DNA of 64,000 bases, taken from the NCBI GenBank assembly GCA_000719695.1, contig JOHN01000017.1, positions 186,001 through 250,000 of the forward strand, in the 5' to 3' direction. Below, one piece after another: positions 15,772-24,552 of this stretch (position 1 is the first letter of the stretch; each line of letters starts with the position of its first letter). The translations under genes and the position numbers were made by a program. Origin of the DNA: Streptomyces sp. NRRL F-6131 (lineage in GTDB: Bacteria; Actinomycetota; Actinomycetes; Streptomycetales; Streptomycetaceae). The notes beneath the pieces were generated by a model that worked only from the letters and a program-made list of their open reading frames with translations, did no database searches and had not been told where the DNA came from.

Positions 15772-17166
15772 TTACTGGCTGTTGATCGTCCAGCGCGGGC
15801 CGGACGGGGTGTCCTCGATCGCCAGCCCGGCCAGGCCGAGCTGGTCGCGGATGGCGTCCGCGGTCGCGAAGTCCTTGCGGGCCCGTGCCGCCTGGCGCTG
15901 CTCCAGGACGAGGTGGACCAGCGAGTCGACCACGCCGTGCAGGTCCTCGCCGCGCTCGGCCCCGGCCCACTGCGGGTCGAGCGGGTCGAGACCCAGTACT
16001 CCGAGCATCGCACGGACCTCGGCCAATCGCGCCACCGCGTTCTCCTTGTCGTCCGCGGTGAGGGCGCTGTTGCCCTGGCGGACGGCGGTGTGCACGACGG
16101 CGAGCGCCTGCGGCACGCCCAGGTCGTCGTCCATCGCCTCGGCGAAGGCCGGCGGCACCTCGGGCGCCGCGTCGACCACGCCGCAGCGCTCCACGGCGCG
16201 CTGGATGAAGCCCTCGATCCGGCCGAACCCGGCCTCGGCCTCGCGCAGCGACTCCTCGCTGTACTCGATCATCGAGCGGTAGTGCGGGGCGGCCAGGTAG
16301 TAGCGAAGCACGATCGGCCGCCAGCGCCGGACCATCTCGGCGACCAGCACCGAGTTGCCCAGCGACTTGCTCATCTTCTCGCCGGCCATGGTGACCCAGG
16401 CGTTGTGCACCCAGAAGTTGGCGAAGCCGTCACCGAAGGCCTTGGACTGGGCGATCTCGTTCTCGTGGTGCGGGAAGATCAGGTCGAGCCCGCCGCCGTG
16501 GACGTCGAAGGCCGGGCCCAGGTACTTGTGGGCCATCGCCGAGCACTCCAGGTGCCAGCCCGGACGGCCGCGGCCCCACGGGGTGTCCCAGCTGGGCTCG
16601 CCCGGCTTGGCCGCCTTCCACATCGCGAAGTCGCGCGGGTCGCGCTTGCCGGTCTCGCCCTCGCCGCTGGGCTGCAGGAGGTTCTCCAGCGTCTGGTTGG
16701 AGAGCGCGAGGTACTCGGGGTAGGACTTCACGTCGAAGTAGACGTTGCCCTCGGCCGCGTAGGCGTGGCCCTTCTCGATGAGCCCCTGCATCATCGCGAC
16801 CATCTCGGGGATGTGCCCGGTGGCCCGCGGCTCGACGGTCGGCGGCAGGCAGCCCAGCGCGTTGTAACCGTCGTTGAACGCCCGCTCGTTCTCGTAGGCG
16901 ATCTGCCACCACGGCGTGCCGAGCTCGCGCTCCTTGGCGATGATCTTGTCGTCGATGTCGGTGACGTTCCGGGCGAAGGTCACCTGGTAGCCGCGGTAGG
17001 CGAACCACCGCTGCATGACGTCGAAGTTGAGGTAGGACCGGATGTGCCCGATGTGTGGCGCCGACTGGACGGTAGCGCCGCACAGGTAGATCGAGACACA
17101 ACCCGGTACAAGCGGGACGAAGTCGCGTACCTGGCGGGTGCTGGTGTCGTACAGGCGAATGCTCAC
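15772..17166 (-). CDS. cysS: Cysteinyl-tRNA synthetase
   Basis: A 464-residue class I aminoacyl-tRNA synthetase that charges tRNA-Cys. The HIGH motif is at 38-41 ([10 protein letters not shown]) and KMSKS at 264-268. The zinc ligands that give Cys selectivity are visible as C29 (YLCGATVQ), C208 (HLECSAMA), H233 and E237 (PHHENE). The GTG at 17166 starts [10 protein letters not shown], the usual family N-terminus; a longer frame to 17226 has no family support. It is the first gene of a leftward pair with rlmB, a conserved actinomycete neighbourhood that also includes ispF and ispD just upstream. Confidence 0.95.
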   Translation of the reverse strand: MSIRLYDTSTRQVRDFVPLVPGCVSIYLCGATVQSAPHIGHIRSYLNFDVMQRWFAYRGYQVTFARNVTDIDDKIIAKERELGTPWWQIAYENERAFNDGYNALGCLPPTVEPRATGHIPEMVAMMQGLIEKGHAYAAEGNVYFDVKSYPEYLALSNQTLENLLQPSGEGETGKRDPRDFAMWKAAKPGEPSWDTPWGRGRPGWHLECSAMAHKYLGPAFDVHGGGLDLIFPHHENEIAQSKAFGDGFANFWVHNAWVTMAGEKMSKSLGNSVLVAEMVRRWRPIVLRYYLAAPHYRSMIEYSEESLREAEAGFGRIEGFIQRAVERCGVVDAAPEVPPAFAEAMDDDLGVPQALAVVHTAVRQGNSALTADDKENAVARLAEVRAMLGVLGLDPLDPQWAGAERGEDLHGVVDSLVHLVLEQRQAARARKDFATADAIRDQLGLAGLAIEDTPSGPRWTINSQ

Positions 17167-17293
17167 AGCGTCAAGCGTAGTGGGCGACGGGGGGTGCCTC
17201 GCGACATTCCGGAATGTCAAGAGCACGGCGGAAGCAATTCCGCCGCACGACCTCCCGGGAGGCGGTCCCGGGCACCCCTCCGCGCCCGGTGGC

Positions 17294-17689
17294 TCAGATC
17301 GAGCCGACGACCTTCCGCGGGCTGAGCCGGACGACCACGCGCACGTCGTCCGGACCGTCGAAGCCGTACGGCGCCTCGCCCCGGTACTTCAGGGACAGCT
17401 CGTCGATCAGCTCCCGGCCGCCCTCCCGGGTCATGCTGACCTCGCCGCGCACCTCCAGGTAGGTGTACGGGTTCTCCGGCGGGTTCACCAGCAGGGAGAC
17501 CCGCGGGTCCTTCACCAGGTTGAGGTGCTTGCGGCGCCCCTCCACGGTGGAGAACAGGACGTCCTCGCCGTCCCGCTTCACCCAGACCACGGAGGACTGG
17601 GGGCTGCCGTCGGGCTGGATGGTGGTGATCACGGCGAAGCTCTTGCCGTCGATCAGGGCCTTGGCCTGGTCGGAGAGGTGTGCGGCCAT
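17294..17689 (-). CDS. PPOX-class flavin/F420-dependent oxidoreductase
   Basis: A 131-residue split-barrel protein of the pyridoxamine-phosphate-oxidase-like class. The pattern [20 protein letters not shown], then [20 protein letters not shown] and [14 protein letters not shown], is typical of actinobacterial members that use F420 or FMN. The enzymes act on varied substrates, so no specific reaction is claimed. It is inserted between cysS and ispF, leftward, and has no close operon partner. Start ATG 17689 is the only reasonable one. Confidence 0.8.
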   Translation of the reverse strand: MAAHLSDQAKALIDGKSFAVITTIQPDGSPQSSVVWVKRDGEDVLFSTVEGRRKHLNLVKDPRVSLLVNPPENPYTYLEVRGEVSMTREGGRELIDELSLKYRGEAPYGFDGPDDVRVVVRLSPRKVVGSI

Positions 17690-17888
17690 CGGGACCTCGT
17701 TCTTCTCGTCGAGCGGCGGTGGACAAACGACAGATCGGGCGAACCCGCACCGAAGGTTAGCGATCCGGGCCGTGGCAAAGGGTGTTGAACACCCGTCACC
17801 CCCGGTCTATTTCCGGTGCGGGCCGCCCGGCCCGCCGGGACCACCGCCGCCGACGACGCCCCGGCGCGGTCGACGCCGGTCGTACCGG

Positions 17889-17932
17889 CGGTCAACGCCG
17901 TTCGTACCAGCGGTCAACGCCGTTCGTACACC
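17889..17932. repeat. 22-bp tandem duplication at the end of ispF
   Basis: Two copies, 17889-17910 and 17911-17932, agree at 20 of 22 positions; a partial third copy precedes them at about 17875-17888. The right copy contains the ispF stop codon, the left one lies just past it. Confidence 0.75.
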
Positions 17933-18447
17933 AGGGCGGTGGCGATCGCCGCGAGGCCCTCGGCCCGGCCGGTGAGGCCGAGTCCGTCGGTGGTGGTGCC
18001 GGAGACCGAGACCGGCGCACCGACCGCCGCGCCGAGCGCGGCCTGCGCCTCGGCCCGGCGCTTGCCGATCTTCGGCCGGACCCCGATCACCTGGATCGCC
18101 ACGTTGCCGATCTCGAACCCGGCCTCGCGCACCAGCCGGGCCGCCTCGCCGAGCAGCTTCACCCCGGACGCGCCGGCCCACTCCGGCCGGTCGGTGCCGA
18201 AGTGGGCACCCAGGTCGCCGATCCCGGCGGCCGAGAACAGCGCGTCGCAGGCGGCGTGCGCGGCCACGTCGGCGTCCGAGTGACCGGCCAGGCCGACCTC
18301 GGCGTCCGGCCACTCCAGGCCGGCCACCCGGAGCGGGCGGCCGGGCTCGAAGGCGTGCACATCGGTCCCGATGCCGATCCGGGGCAGCACGGGACCCGCC
18401 CCGGCGGGGGCCGACGGCTCGGCGGGCGTCAGGGGCTCAGTAGGCAT
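17914..18447 (-). CDS. ispF: 2-C-methyl-D-erythritol 2,4-cyclodiphosphate synthase
   Basis: A 177-residue enzyme of the MEP isoprenoid pathway that cyclises CDP-ME 2-phosphate to MEcPP with release of CMP. The metal ligands are D29 and H31 (GIGTDVHAF) and H64 ([10 protein letters not shown]). The [16 protein letters not shown] segment near the end completes the active site. Residues 1-22 are a Pro/Ala extension. The start overlaps the 3' end of ispD by 11 bp, so ispD and ispF are a coupled pair doing consecutive-but-one steps. The last codons lie in a 22-bp tandem duplication, which does not alter the protein. Confidence 0.93.
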   Translation of the reverse strand: MPTEPLTPAEPSAPAGAGPVLPRIGIGTDVHAFEPGRPLRVAGLEWPDAEVGLAGHSDADVAAHAACDALFSAAGIGDLGAHFGTDRPEWAGASGVKLLGEAARLVREAGFEIGNVAIQVIGVRPKIGKRRAEAQAALGAAVGAPVSVSGTTTDGLGLTGRAEGLAAIATALVYERR

Positions 18448-19195
18448 CGGCGGCCCTCCGGCGGGCGAGTACGGCCTCGGCGAGGACGAGGTCCAGCGGA
18501 CGGGTCACCTTGAAGGCCTCCTCGTGGCCGGGCACCACGACCACCCGGCCGCCGAAGCGCTCCACCAGTCCGGCGTCGTCGGTGACCGGCGGCAGGGCGC
18601 CCGCGTCCCCCGCGGACTCCTCGGCCAGCGCCTTGGCGTGCACCTCGGCCAGCGCCTCCCGGCGGAAGCCCTGCGGGGTCTGCACGGCGCGCAGGGTCGC
18701 CCGGTCCGGCGTGTCGAGCACCGGCTCCGGTCCGCCCCGGACGGGCTCGACCCGCTTGACGGTGTCGGCCAGCGGCACCGCCGGCACCACCGCCTCGGCC
18801 CCGGCCCGGACGGCGGACGCCACCGCGTCCACCACCTCGACCGGGACCAGCGGCCGGGCCGCGTCGTGCACCAGCACGATCCCGACCTCGGCCGGGATGG
18901 CGGCCAGGCCCAGCCGGACCGACTCCTGGCGGGTCGCCCCGCCGGCCACCACCCGGATGTCCTTGCCCTCCAGCCCGTGGCCGTCGAGCAGGGCGACCAC
19001 CTCGGCCACGCCGTCCGCGGGTGCGGCGACCACGACCAGGCCGACCGCGCGGCTGCGGGTCAGGGCCCGGACGGCGTGCACCAGGAGCGGCACACCGCCC
19101 AGTTCCCGCAGGGCCTTGGGGGCGCCCGGCCCCAGTCGCTCACCGCGACCGGCGGCGGGCACCACTGCTGCTGCGATTGCTGCTGTGGCGTTCAG
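18437..19195 (-). CDS. ispD: 2-C-methyl-D-erythritol 4-phosphate cytidylyltransferase
   Basis: Transfers CMP from CTP to MEP in the MEP pathway. The nucleotide-binding loop [21 protein letters not shown] and the C-terminal [14 protein letters not shown] are the family motifs. The start is unusual. GTG 19165 gives MVPAAGRG and cuts the first beta strand, and has no ribosome binding site near. CTG at 19195 lies 6 nt after AAGGAG (19202-19207) and gives [18 protein letters not shown], a normal family N-terminus; the frame closes with TGA just upstream. I therefore favour the CTG start. It overlaps ispF by 11 bp and lies downstream of carD on the same strand. Confidence 0.88.
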   Translation of the reverse strand: MNATAAIAAAVVPAAGRGERLGPGAPKALRELGGVPLLVHAVRALTRSRAVGLVVVAAPADGVAEVVALLDGHGLEGKDIRVVAGGATRQESVRLGLAAIPAEVGIVLVHDAARPLVPVEVVDAVASAVRAGAEAVVPAVPLADTVKRVEPVRGGPEPVLDTPDRATLRAVQTPQGFRREALAEVHAKALAEESAGDAGALPPVTDDAGLVERFGGRVVVVPGHEEAFKVTRPLDLVLAEAVLARRRAADAY

Positions 19196-19455
19196 GTTTC
19201 ACTCCTTCGGCGAAGTGGGTATGGCCATGGCGTGCACGACGGGCGCGGACCCCTTCCGAAGCACCACCGTCTTCCGCCCGCAAGATCAGCAGAAACGGTC
19301 ATGCCGGACCCGGGACCGGCCAGGCCGCCCGGGTGCGGAGGCGTCGTCCGGACACGCCTCAGCGCCCGAGGTGCCACTGCACCACCCACGGACCGTCGGT
19401 CCGGTGGGCGGCGCGCCGGCATCGGGCGCTGTGAGCGTTGTGGAGCGGACGGCCG

Positions 19456-19938
19456 CTACGAGGCGAGCACCTCGTCGAGCAGCGTCTCCGCCTTGTCCTC
19501 GTTGGTGTTCTCCGCCAGCGCGAGCTCGCTGACGAGGATCTGGCGCGCCTTCGCGAGCATGCGCTTCTCGCCGGCGGAGAGGCCGCGCTCGCGCTCACGA
19601 CGCCAGAGGTCGCGCACAACCTCGGCGACCTTGATAACGTCACCCGAGGCGAGCTTCTCCAGATTCGCCTTGTAGCGACGGGACCAGTTGGTCGGCTCTT
19701 CGGTGTACGGTGCGCGAAGCACCTCGAAGACCCGGTCCAGACCCTCCTGGCCGACCACATCGCGCACGCCGACGAACTCCGCGTTCTCGGCGGGCACGCG
19801 GAGCGTCAGGTCTCCCTGCTGCACCTTGAGCACCAGGTAGGTCTTGTCCACACCTTTGATCTGGCGAATTTCGATGGCCTCGATCAGCGCGGCCCCGTGA
19901 TGGGGGTAGACCACCGTGTCGCCAACCTTGAACGTCAT
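19456..19938 (-). CDS. carD: CarD/CdnL-family RNA polymerase-binding regulator
   Basis: A 160-residue global transcription factor that binds the RNA polymerase beta lobe and stabilises the open complex at rRNA and other promoters. The N-terminal Tudor-like domain is seen as [20 protein letters not shown]; the C-terminal helical DNA-binding part contains the conserved Trp ([17 protein letters not shown]) that wedges at the -10 edge. ATG 19938 is the family start; the long open frame upstream is only GC-driven. It is followed at 260 nt by ispD, the usual actinobacterial neighbour. Confidence 0.94.
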   Translation of the reverse strand: MTFKVGDTVVYPHHGAALIEAIEIRQIKGVDKTYLVLKVQQGDLTLRVPAENAEFVGVRDVVGQEGLDRVFEVLRAPYTEEPTNWSRRYKANLEKLASGDVIKVAEVVRDLWRRERERGLSAGEKRMLAKARQILVSELALAENTNEDKAETLLDEVLAS

Positions 19939-20368
19939 GTGACAGGACCCCTTCCGTGGCTTTCCAGAATAACACGCTTTTCGGCGCACCCGAAGGGCGT
20001 TTTCGCAGGTCAGGGCCGGTCTCGGGGCTTGACAAGGACCCCCATGACGTGCTGCGACCGGTGTTCGAGGAGGGCTTCCCGCAGGTCGGAGGCGGTTCCG
20101 CCGCCCACCGAAACCTCTGGCAACACTCCCGAAACCATGATTTGATCTTGGGTTTTCACCGTTTATCGGGCCGTTTCCCGATCGTGATCCGATCTTGGTC
20201 GGTGCTTGACCTGAACACGCGGACGTGCCGCCGTCCGAGCGCCTCCGGGGCCCGGACGTGACACGAAGGGACCACCCCGTGAGGACGGCATAAGCAAGGT
20301 CGATAATCTGAGACCTGACCCACCGACGACCCGACCCACCGACCCGTGACCTAGGAGAAGCCGCCGCC
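19939..20368. other. 430-bp divergent intergenic region
   Basis: Holds the leftward carD promoter and the rightward promoter of the lipoprotein gene. For the latter, GATAAT at 20302-20307 is a near-perfect -10, about 60 nt before GTG 20369. On the carD side, TATTCT read leftward lies near 19966. No gene is convincing; a 101-codon frame here lacks a start signal and family features. Confidence 0.5.
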
Positions 20369-20974
20369 GTGAGCCGCAGCCTTCGACGCGGCAGCATCGC
20401 CGCCATCGCCGCCCTCGCCATCGCCTCGCTGTCCTCCTGCTCCGCCGGGAACAGCGCGGAGACCCTGGAGATCAAGCCCGACAACGCGTGGGCCACCCTG
20501 GGCACCGACGTCCGGCTGAACAACATCGTCGTGGTCACCGGGGACGAGTCCTCCGGCGAGCACACCGGCCCCGCCAACGTGACGGTGAACATCAGCAACT
20601 CCGGGACCGAGCCGATCGAGCTGCAGTCGATCACCGTCGGCAACGGGGCCACCGCCACGTTCGCCGACGAGAAGGGCGCCCCGCTGCCCGCCGTCCTCGT
20701 CCCGGCCGGCGGCGCGCTGCTGATCGGCGGCCCGGGCAGCCCGACCGCCAAGATCGCCTCCACCACCGTGAGCGTCGGTGGCTACGTGGCGACCTCCTTC
20801 TCCTTCAAGAACCACGAGAAGGTCGAGACCGAGGCCCAGGTCAGCCCGAACAAGGGCCTCTACAAGGGCTTCGGCCCGACCGCCCCGGCCGCCGTGCCGC
20901 CGAAGGCCACCCCGACCGCCGGCGCCACCGCTCCGGCCCCGAGCGGCACCGCGTCCGCCCCGGCCGCGCACTGA
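20369..20974 (+). CDS. Secreted lipoprotein, conserved next to phoP
   Basis: A 201-residue protein with a lipoprotein signal: basic MSRSLRRG, a hydrophobic stretch and lipobox LSSC (Cys 24). The mature part is a single beta-sandwich-like domain ([31 protein letters not shown]) resembling DUF461/PCu(A)C-type secreted proteins, followed by a Pro/Ala/Thr tail of about 35 residues. No metal-binding Met/His motif is seen, so copper chaperone function is not claimed. AGGAG at 20352-20356 precedes the GTG at 20369. It is convergent with phoP, sharing the terminator at 21020-21047. Confidence 0.78.
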   Translation: MSRSLRRGSIAAIAALAIASLSSCSAGNSAETLEIKPDNAWATLGTDVRLNNIVVVTGDESSGEHTGPANVTVNISNSGTEPIELQSITVGNGATATFADEKGAPLPAVLVPAGGALLIGGPGSPTAKIASTTVSVGGYVATSFSFKNHEKVETEAQVSPNKGLYKGFGPTAPAAVPPKATPTAGATAPAPSGTASAPAAH

Positions 20975-21019
20975 TCCATCGGCCCGGGCCGGCGGCCCGG
21001 ACCACGGCTTGAACGGGAG

Positions 21020-21047
21020 CGCCCCTCCGGCGAGTGCCGGAGGGGCG
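21020..21047. terminator. Bidirectional terminator between lipoprotein gene and phoP
   Basis: A perfect 12-bp stem (21020-21031 with 21036-21047) with a GAGT loop, placed between convergent stops. Confidence 0.8.
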
Positions 21048-21070
21048 TTCCCGTGCGTTCCGGGCCGGGC

Positions 21071-21763
21071 TTACGGCTCGAACTTGTAGCCGAGGCCGCG
21101 CACCGTGACCAGGTAGCGCGGCGCGCCCGGGTCCGGCTCGATCTTGGCCCGCAGGCGCTTGACGTGGACGTCCAGCGTCTTGGTGTCGCCGACGTAGTCC
21201 GCGCCCCAGACCCGGTCGATCAGCTGCATCCGGGTGAGCACCCGGCCCGCGTTGCGCAGCAGCATCTCCAGCAGGTCGAACTCCTTGAGCGGCAGGTCGA
21301 CCTTGGCGCCGTCCACGGTCACCACGTGCCGGTCGACGTCCATCCGGACCGGGCCGGCCTCCAGGGCGCCCGGGCCGCCGCCGTCGCCGGGGCCCTCGTT
21401 CTCGCCGCGGCGGCGCAGCACCGCGCGGATCCGGGCGACCAGCTCACGGGTGGAGTAGGGCTTGGTGACGTAGTCGTCCGCGCCTATCTCCAGACCGACC
21501 ACCTTGTCGATCTCGCTGTCCTTGGCGGTGACCATGATCACCGGCACGTTGGAGCGCACCCGCAGCTGGCGGCAGACCTCGGTGCCGGGCAGCCCCGGCA
21601 GCATCAGGTCGAGCAGGACGAGGTCGGCGCCGTTCCGTTCGAACTGCTCGAGCGCGTCGGGGCCGGTGGCGGCGATGGCCACCTCGAAGCCCTCCTTGCG
21701 GAGCATGTACGAGAGGGCGTCGCTGAACGACTCCTCGTCCTCGACCACCAGTACTCGGGTCAC
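21071..21763 (-). CDS. phoP: Phosphate response regulator PhoP
   Basis: A 230-residue OmpR-class response regulator that binds PHO boxes and controls phosphate uptake, and in streptomycetes also antibiotic production. The receiver has the acidic pair at 9-10 (VVEDEE), phosphoacceptor Asp 52 (VLLDLMLPG) and Lys 101 (DDYVTKPYS). The winged helix occupies about 130-230 (KEFDLLEMLLRNAGRVLTR, DVHVKRLRAKIE). GTG 21763 gives MTRVLVVEDEE, the expected start. It is 2 nt downstream of the phoR stop, so the two form one operon. Confidence 0.95.
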   Translation of the reverse strand: MTRVLVVEDEESFSDALSYMLRKEGFEVAIAATGPDALEQFERNGADLVLLDLMLPGLPGTEVCRQLRVRSNVPVIMVTAKDSEIDKVVGLEIGADDYVTKPYSTRELVARIRAVLRRRGENEGPGDGGGPGALEAGPVRMDVDRHVVTVDGAKVDLPLKEFDLLEMLLRNAGRVLTRMQLIDRVWGADYVGDTKTLDVHVKRLRAKIEPDPGAPRYLVTVRGLGYKFEP

Positions 21764-21765
21764 GA

Positions 21766-23037
21766 TCAGGCCTCCGGGGCAAGCTGGGGGGTTGTTGCTG
21801 ACAGGGGTTCCGCGGACCCGCCCGGGAGGGGACGGTCCGCGGGTGCCTGCCCGGCGGGCAGGCGGAGGGTGAAGGTGGAGCCCTGGCCCTCGACGCTCCA
21901 CACCGAGACGGTGCCGCCGTGCGAGGCGGCCACGTGCTTCACGATGGAGAGGCCGAGGCCGGTGCCGCCGGTCTGCCGGGAGCGTGCCGGGTCCACCCGG
22001 TAGAACCGTTCGAAGACCCGCTCGCGGTCCTTCTCGGAGATGCCGATGCCCTGGTCGGTGACCGAGATCTCGATGAGCTCGCCGTCCGCCTCGCCGAGGG
22101 CGGCGGCGCTGGATATCCGGCGGGTGGCGATCGCGACCCTGGTCCGCGGCGGACTGTAGTTCACCGCGTTCTCGACCAGGTTGCCGAGCGCGGCGGCGAG
22201 CTGGCCGCGGTTGCCGTGCAGGTAGAGGCCGGCGATGCCGCCGGCCGCGATGAGGATCTGCTTGGCGGCGGCCTGCTGGCGGCAGCGGTCGATCGCCTCG
22301 GCGATCAGCTCGTCCACCGCCACCGGTTCCGGGTCGACCATCAGGCGGTCGTCCTGGACCCGGGAGAGGTCGATGATCTCCTGGACCAGGCTGGCCAGCC
22401 TGGTCGCCTCGATCTGCATCCGGCCGGCGAAGCGCTGCACCGCCTCCGGGTCGTCGGCCGCGTCGGCGACCGCCTCGGAGAGCAGCGAGAGCGCGCCGAC
22501 CGGGGTCTTGAGCTCGTGGCTGACGTTGGCGACGAAGTCGCGGCGGACGGCCTCCACCCGGCGGCGCTCGGTCTGGTCCTCGACCAGCACCAGGACCAGC
22601 CGGGAGCCCAGCGGGGCGACCCGGACCGACACCGCGAGGGGTTCGGCGGCGCGCGCCGCGCCCGGCCGGGGCAGCTCCAGTTCGAGCTGGCGGATCTCGC
22701 CGTCCCGACGGGTCCCCCGGGCCAGCGACAACAGCTGGTCGACGGCGACCGCACCGCCCCGGACCAGGCCCATCGCGTACGCCGCCGAGCTGGCCTTGAC
22801 CACCTCGTCGCCCTCGCCGAGCACGATCGCGCAGGAGCGCAGCACGGAGAGGACGGTGTCCACCCCCGGGGGGAGCGGGGGTTCCTGCGCGGGGCCGAGG
22901 CCCTGATTCCGGTTGGTACCGCTGTACCTGCCCTTCGCCTGCTCGCGCTCGCTCCAACGGAAGGCGATCGAGGCCGTGAGGCCGACGCCGAGCCCGGCTA
23001 TGGCGCAGGCAGCGGCGGCGGCCACGTTCACGTCCAT
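21766..23037 (-). CDS. phoR: Phosphate sensor kinase PhoR
   Basis: A 423-residue histidine kinase. One N-terminal membrane segment (residues 5-26) is followed by a cytoplasmic linker, a PAS-like region (60-155), the dimerisation domain with phospho-His 174 (FVANVSHELKTP) and the ATPase domain with N (NLVENAVNYS), G1 (DQGIGIS), F (FERFYR) and G2 (GTGLGLSIVKH) boxes. It phosphorylates PhoP when phosphate is scarce. A single membrane helix without a large outer domain is normal for this family, where the sensing passes through the Pst system and PhoU. The operon is divergent from phoU with a PHO box between. Confidence 0.94.
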   Translation of the reverse strand: MDVNVAAAAACAIAGLGVGLTASIAFRWSEREQAKGRYSGTNRNQGLGPAQEPPLPPGVDTVLSVLRSCAIVLGEGDEVVKASSAAYAMGLVRGGAVAVDQLLSLARGTRRDGEIRQLELELPRPGAARAAEPLAVSVRVAPLGSRLVLVLVEDQTERRRVEAVRRDFVANVSHELKTPVGALSLLSEAVADAADDPEAVQRFAGRMQIEATRLASLVQEIIDLSRVQDDRLMVDPEPVAVDELIAEAIDRCRQQAAAKQILIAAGGIAGLYLHGNRGQLAAALGNLVENAVNYSPPRTRVAIATRRISSAAALGEADGELIEISVTDQGIGISEKDRERVFERFYRVDPARSRQTGGTGLGLSIVKHVAASHGGTVSVWSVEGQGSTFTLRLPAGQAPADRPLPGGSAEPLSATTPQLAPEA

Positions 23038-23110
23038 ACCGCCAGCCTAAGCGCACGGTGCGGGCGCTCCCCAAGGGCCGGATCAAGGGATCCGCCACGC
23101 GTTGCCGAGA

Positions 23111-23143
23111 ATTCACCTTCAGGTAGCTGGCGATTCACCGGAC
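23111..23143. promoter_or_regulatory. PHO box (PhoP-binding direct repeats)
   Basis: Three consecutive 11-bp units: ATTCACCTTCA, GGTAGCTGGCG, ATTCACCGGAC. Units one and three match the streptomycete GTTCACC-type consensus at 6 of 7 positions and are in exact 11-bp phase; the middle unit is degenerate. It lies in the 307-bp phoR-phoU divergent region, where PhoP autoregulation is known in streptomycetes. Confidence 0.7.
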
Positions 23144-23344
23144 GGGTCGTGCGTGGTCGCCCGGACGGCCCAGAGTGGGCGCCGGAGCCCGTGTGGGACG
23201 GGCGGCCCGGCCGAACGGCCGTACGCCGCCCCCGGCGCGCGCGTACGATGCGCGCCACCAGCAGTGGTCATTCGTACGTCGTTCGGACGGTCGGAACGGA
23301 TGACCGGTCGGCACCGCCACCGACACAGCTACTGAGGAGAGAAC

Positions 23345-24025
23345 ATGCGCGACGCGTACCACGAGGAACTCGACTCGATCGGCGACAGCCTGGTCGAGAT
23401 GGCCCGGCTGGTCGGTTCGGCCCTCGGGCGGGCCACCACGGCGCTCCTCGACGCGGACCTGGCGCTGGCGGAGAGCGTGATCGCCGCCGACGAGAAGGTC
23501 AACGACCTGCACCACGAGCTGGAGAACCGGGCGATCGACCTGCTGGCCCGCCAGCAGCCGGTCGCCACCGACCTGCGCATCGTGGTCACCTCCCTGCGGA
23601 TGAGCGCCGACCTGGAGCGCTGCGGCGACCTCGCCCGGCACGTCGCCAAGGTCGCGCGACTGCGCTACCCCGAGACCGCCGTCCCGGCCGACCTGCACTC
23701 GACGGTGCTGGAGATGGGCCAGCTCGCCCAGCGCCTGGTGGCCAAGGCCGGCCTGGTGATCGCCACCAAGGACGTCGACAAGGCGCTGGAGCTGGAGCAG
23801 GACGACGACGCGATCGACGCGCTGCACCGCGAGCTGTTCGCCCACCTCATCGACGAGCGCTGGCACCACGGCATCGAGACCGCGGTGGACGTCACCCTGG
23901 TCGGCCGCTACTACGAGCGCTTCGCCGACCACGCGGTCTCGGTGGCCAAGCGCGTGGTGTACCTGGTGACCGGCGAGCACGTGAACGAGTTCGTCGCGGC
24001 CTCCGAGGCCGCCCAGGCGGAGTGA
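23345..24025 (+). CDS. phoU: Phosphate signalling protein PhoU
   Basis: A 226-residue all-helical protein with two repeated three-helix units, each carrying an acidic metal-binding pattern (DLERCGDLARHVAKVA in the first and YYERFADHAVSVAKRV in the second). PhoU links the Pst transporter to PhoR and damps the phosphate starvation response. GAGGAGA at 23334-23340 lies 4 nt before ATG 23345. It is divergent from phoRP across the PHO box. A terminator-like structure follows, then a small Cys-rich gene. Confidence 0.94.
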   Translation: MRDAYHEELDSIGDSLVEMARLVGSALGRATTALLDADLALAESVIAADEKVNDLHHELENRAIDLLARQQPVATDLRIVVTSLRMSADLERCGDLARHVAKVARLRYPETAVPADLHSTVLEMGQLAQRLVAKAGLVIATKDVDKALELEQDDDAIDALHRELFAHLIDERWHHGIETAVDVTLVGRYYERFADHAVSVAKRVVYLVTGEHVNEFVAASEAAQAE

Positions 24026-24071
24026 GACCGCGGGGGTGAGGGCGTCCCCCCTGGGGGTGAGTAAACCCCGG

Positions 24072-24117
24072 GCGGGGGTGGTGGAGGAGCACGATCGTGC
24101 CGACTCCCCACCCCCGC
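24072..24117 (+). terminator. Terminator after phoU
   Basis: A 10-bp outer stem (24072-24081 with 24108-24117) encloses a second self-complementary GCACGATCGTGC at 24088-24099. No T-run. Confidence 0.55.
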
Positions 24118-24203
24118 GCGCCTGTTGACGCTCCCACCGGTCGGCGGTTTCACTCGATCCCGAGGGCACCGAAGCGTGCCCGTCCGAAGGAGGGCTCAGC
24201 GCG

Positions 24204-24380
24204 ATGAAGGCACACCCGACCGGCCCGGCATCGGCTCCCGACACCGTCGAACCACCCGCCCCCCGGCTGCTGCCCGTCCTCGCGGCCGGTTGCGGCTGCG
24301 GTCCGGGCTGCGGCTGCGGCTGCCAGTCCGGCGCGCCCTGCCAGTGCGGCGGGGTGGACGGCGGCTGCTGCGGCCACTGA
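24204..24380 (+). CDS. 58-residue Cys-rich small protein
   Basis: MKAHPTGPASAPDTVEPPAP opens a short Pro/Ala part, then LLPVLAAG leads into a C-terminal 30-residue region with ten Cys arranged as CGCGPGCGCGCQSG, CQCGG and CCGH. GAAGGAGG at 24186-24193 is a strong ribosome binding site 10 nt from ATG 24204, which supports translation. The CxC and CC clusters look like a metallothionein-type metal binder; the terminal His could add a ligand. It lies between the phoU terminator and a hairpin at 24445. Metal binding is inferred from composition. It is too short for many gene finders. Confidence 0.65.
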   Translation: MKAHPTGPASAPDTVEPPAPRLLPVLAAGCGCGPGCGCGCQSGAPCQCGGVDGGCCGH

Positions 24381-24444
24381 GAACCGCCCCACCCGTTCGA
24401 TCCGCCCCGACCGTCGGAGCCGCCCTCGGCGGAGCCGCGGCGCT

Positions 24445-24486
24445 CCGGGGTGCGCGGCCGCCGTGGGAGACGGTCGCGCACCCCGG
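24445..24486. terminator. Hairpin between the Cys-rich gene and the LPMO gene
   Basis: A 12-bp stem CCGGGGTGCGCG (24445-24456) with CGCGCACCCCGG (24475-24486), 18-nt loop, between two convergent genes. Confidence 0.6.
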
Positions 24487-24552
24487 CCTCCGCGCCGCCG
24501 GAGCGCCGGCGGGGGTCCGTGGGGCACGTGGGGCACGTGAGGCCCGGGGAGG

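Noticed and set aside
14545..17325. A 926-codon open frame on the plus strand
   Set aside because: It is antisense to rlmB and cysS, which have full catalytic motifs. Composition is that of a shadow frame.
19956..20261. A 101-codon frame between carD and the lipoprotein gene
   Set aside because: No ribosome binding site, no recognisable domain, and it crosses the region where both promoters must lie.
24204..24380. RiPP precursor peptide
   Set aside because: The Cys-rich peptide has no leader-like motif and no lanthipeptide, thiopeptide or radical SAM enzyme gene near it.
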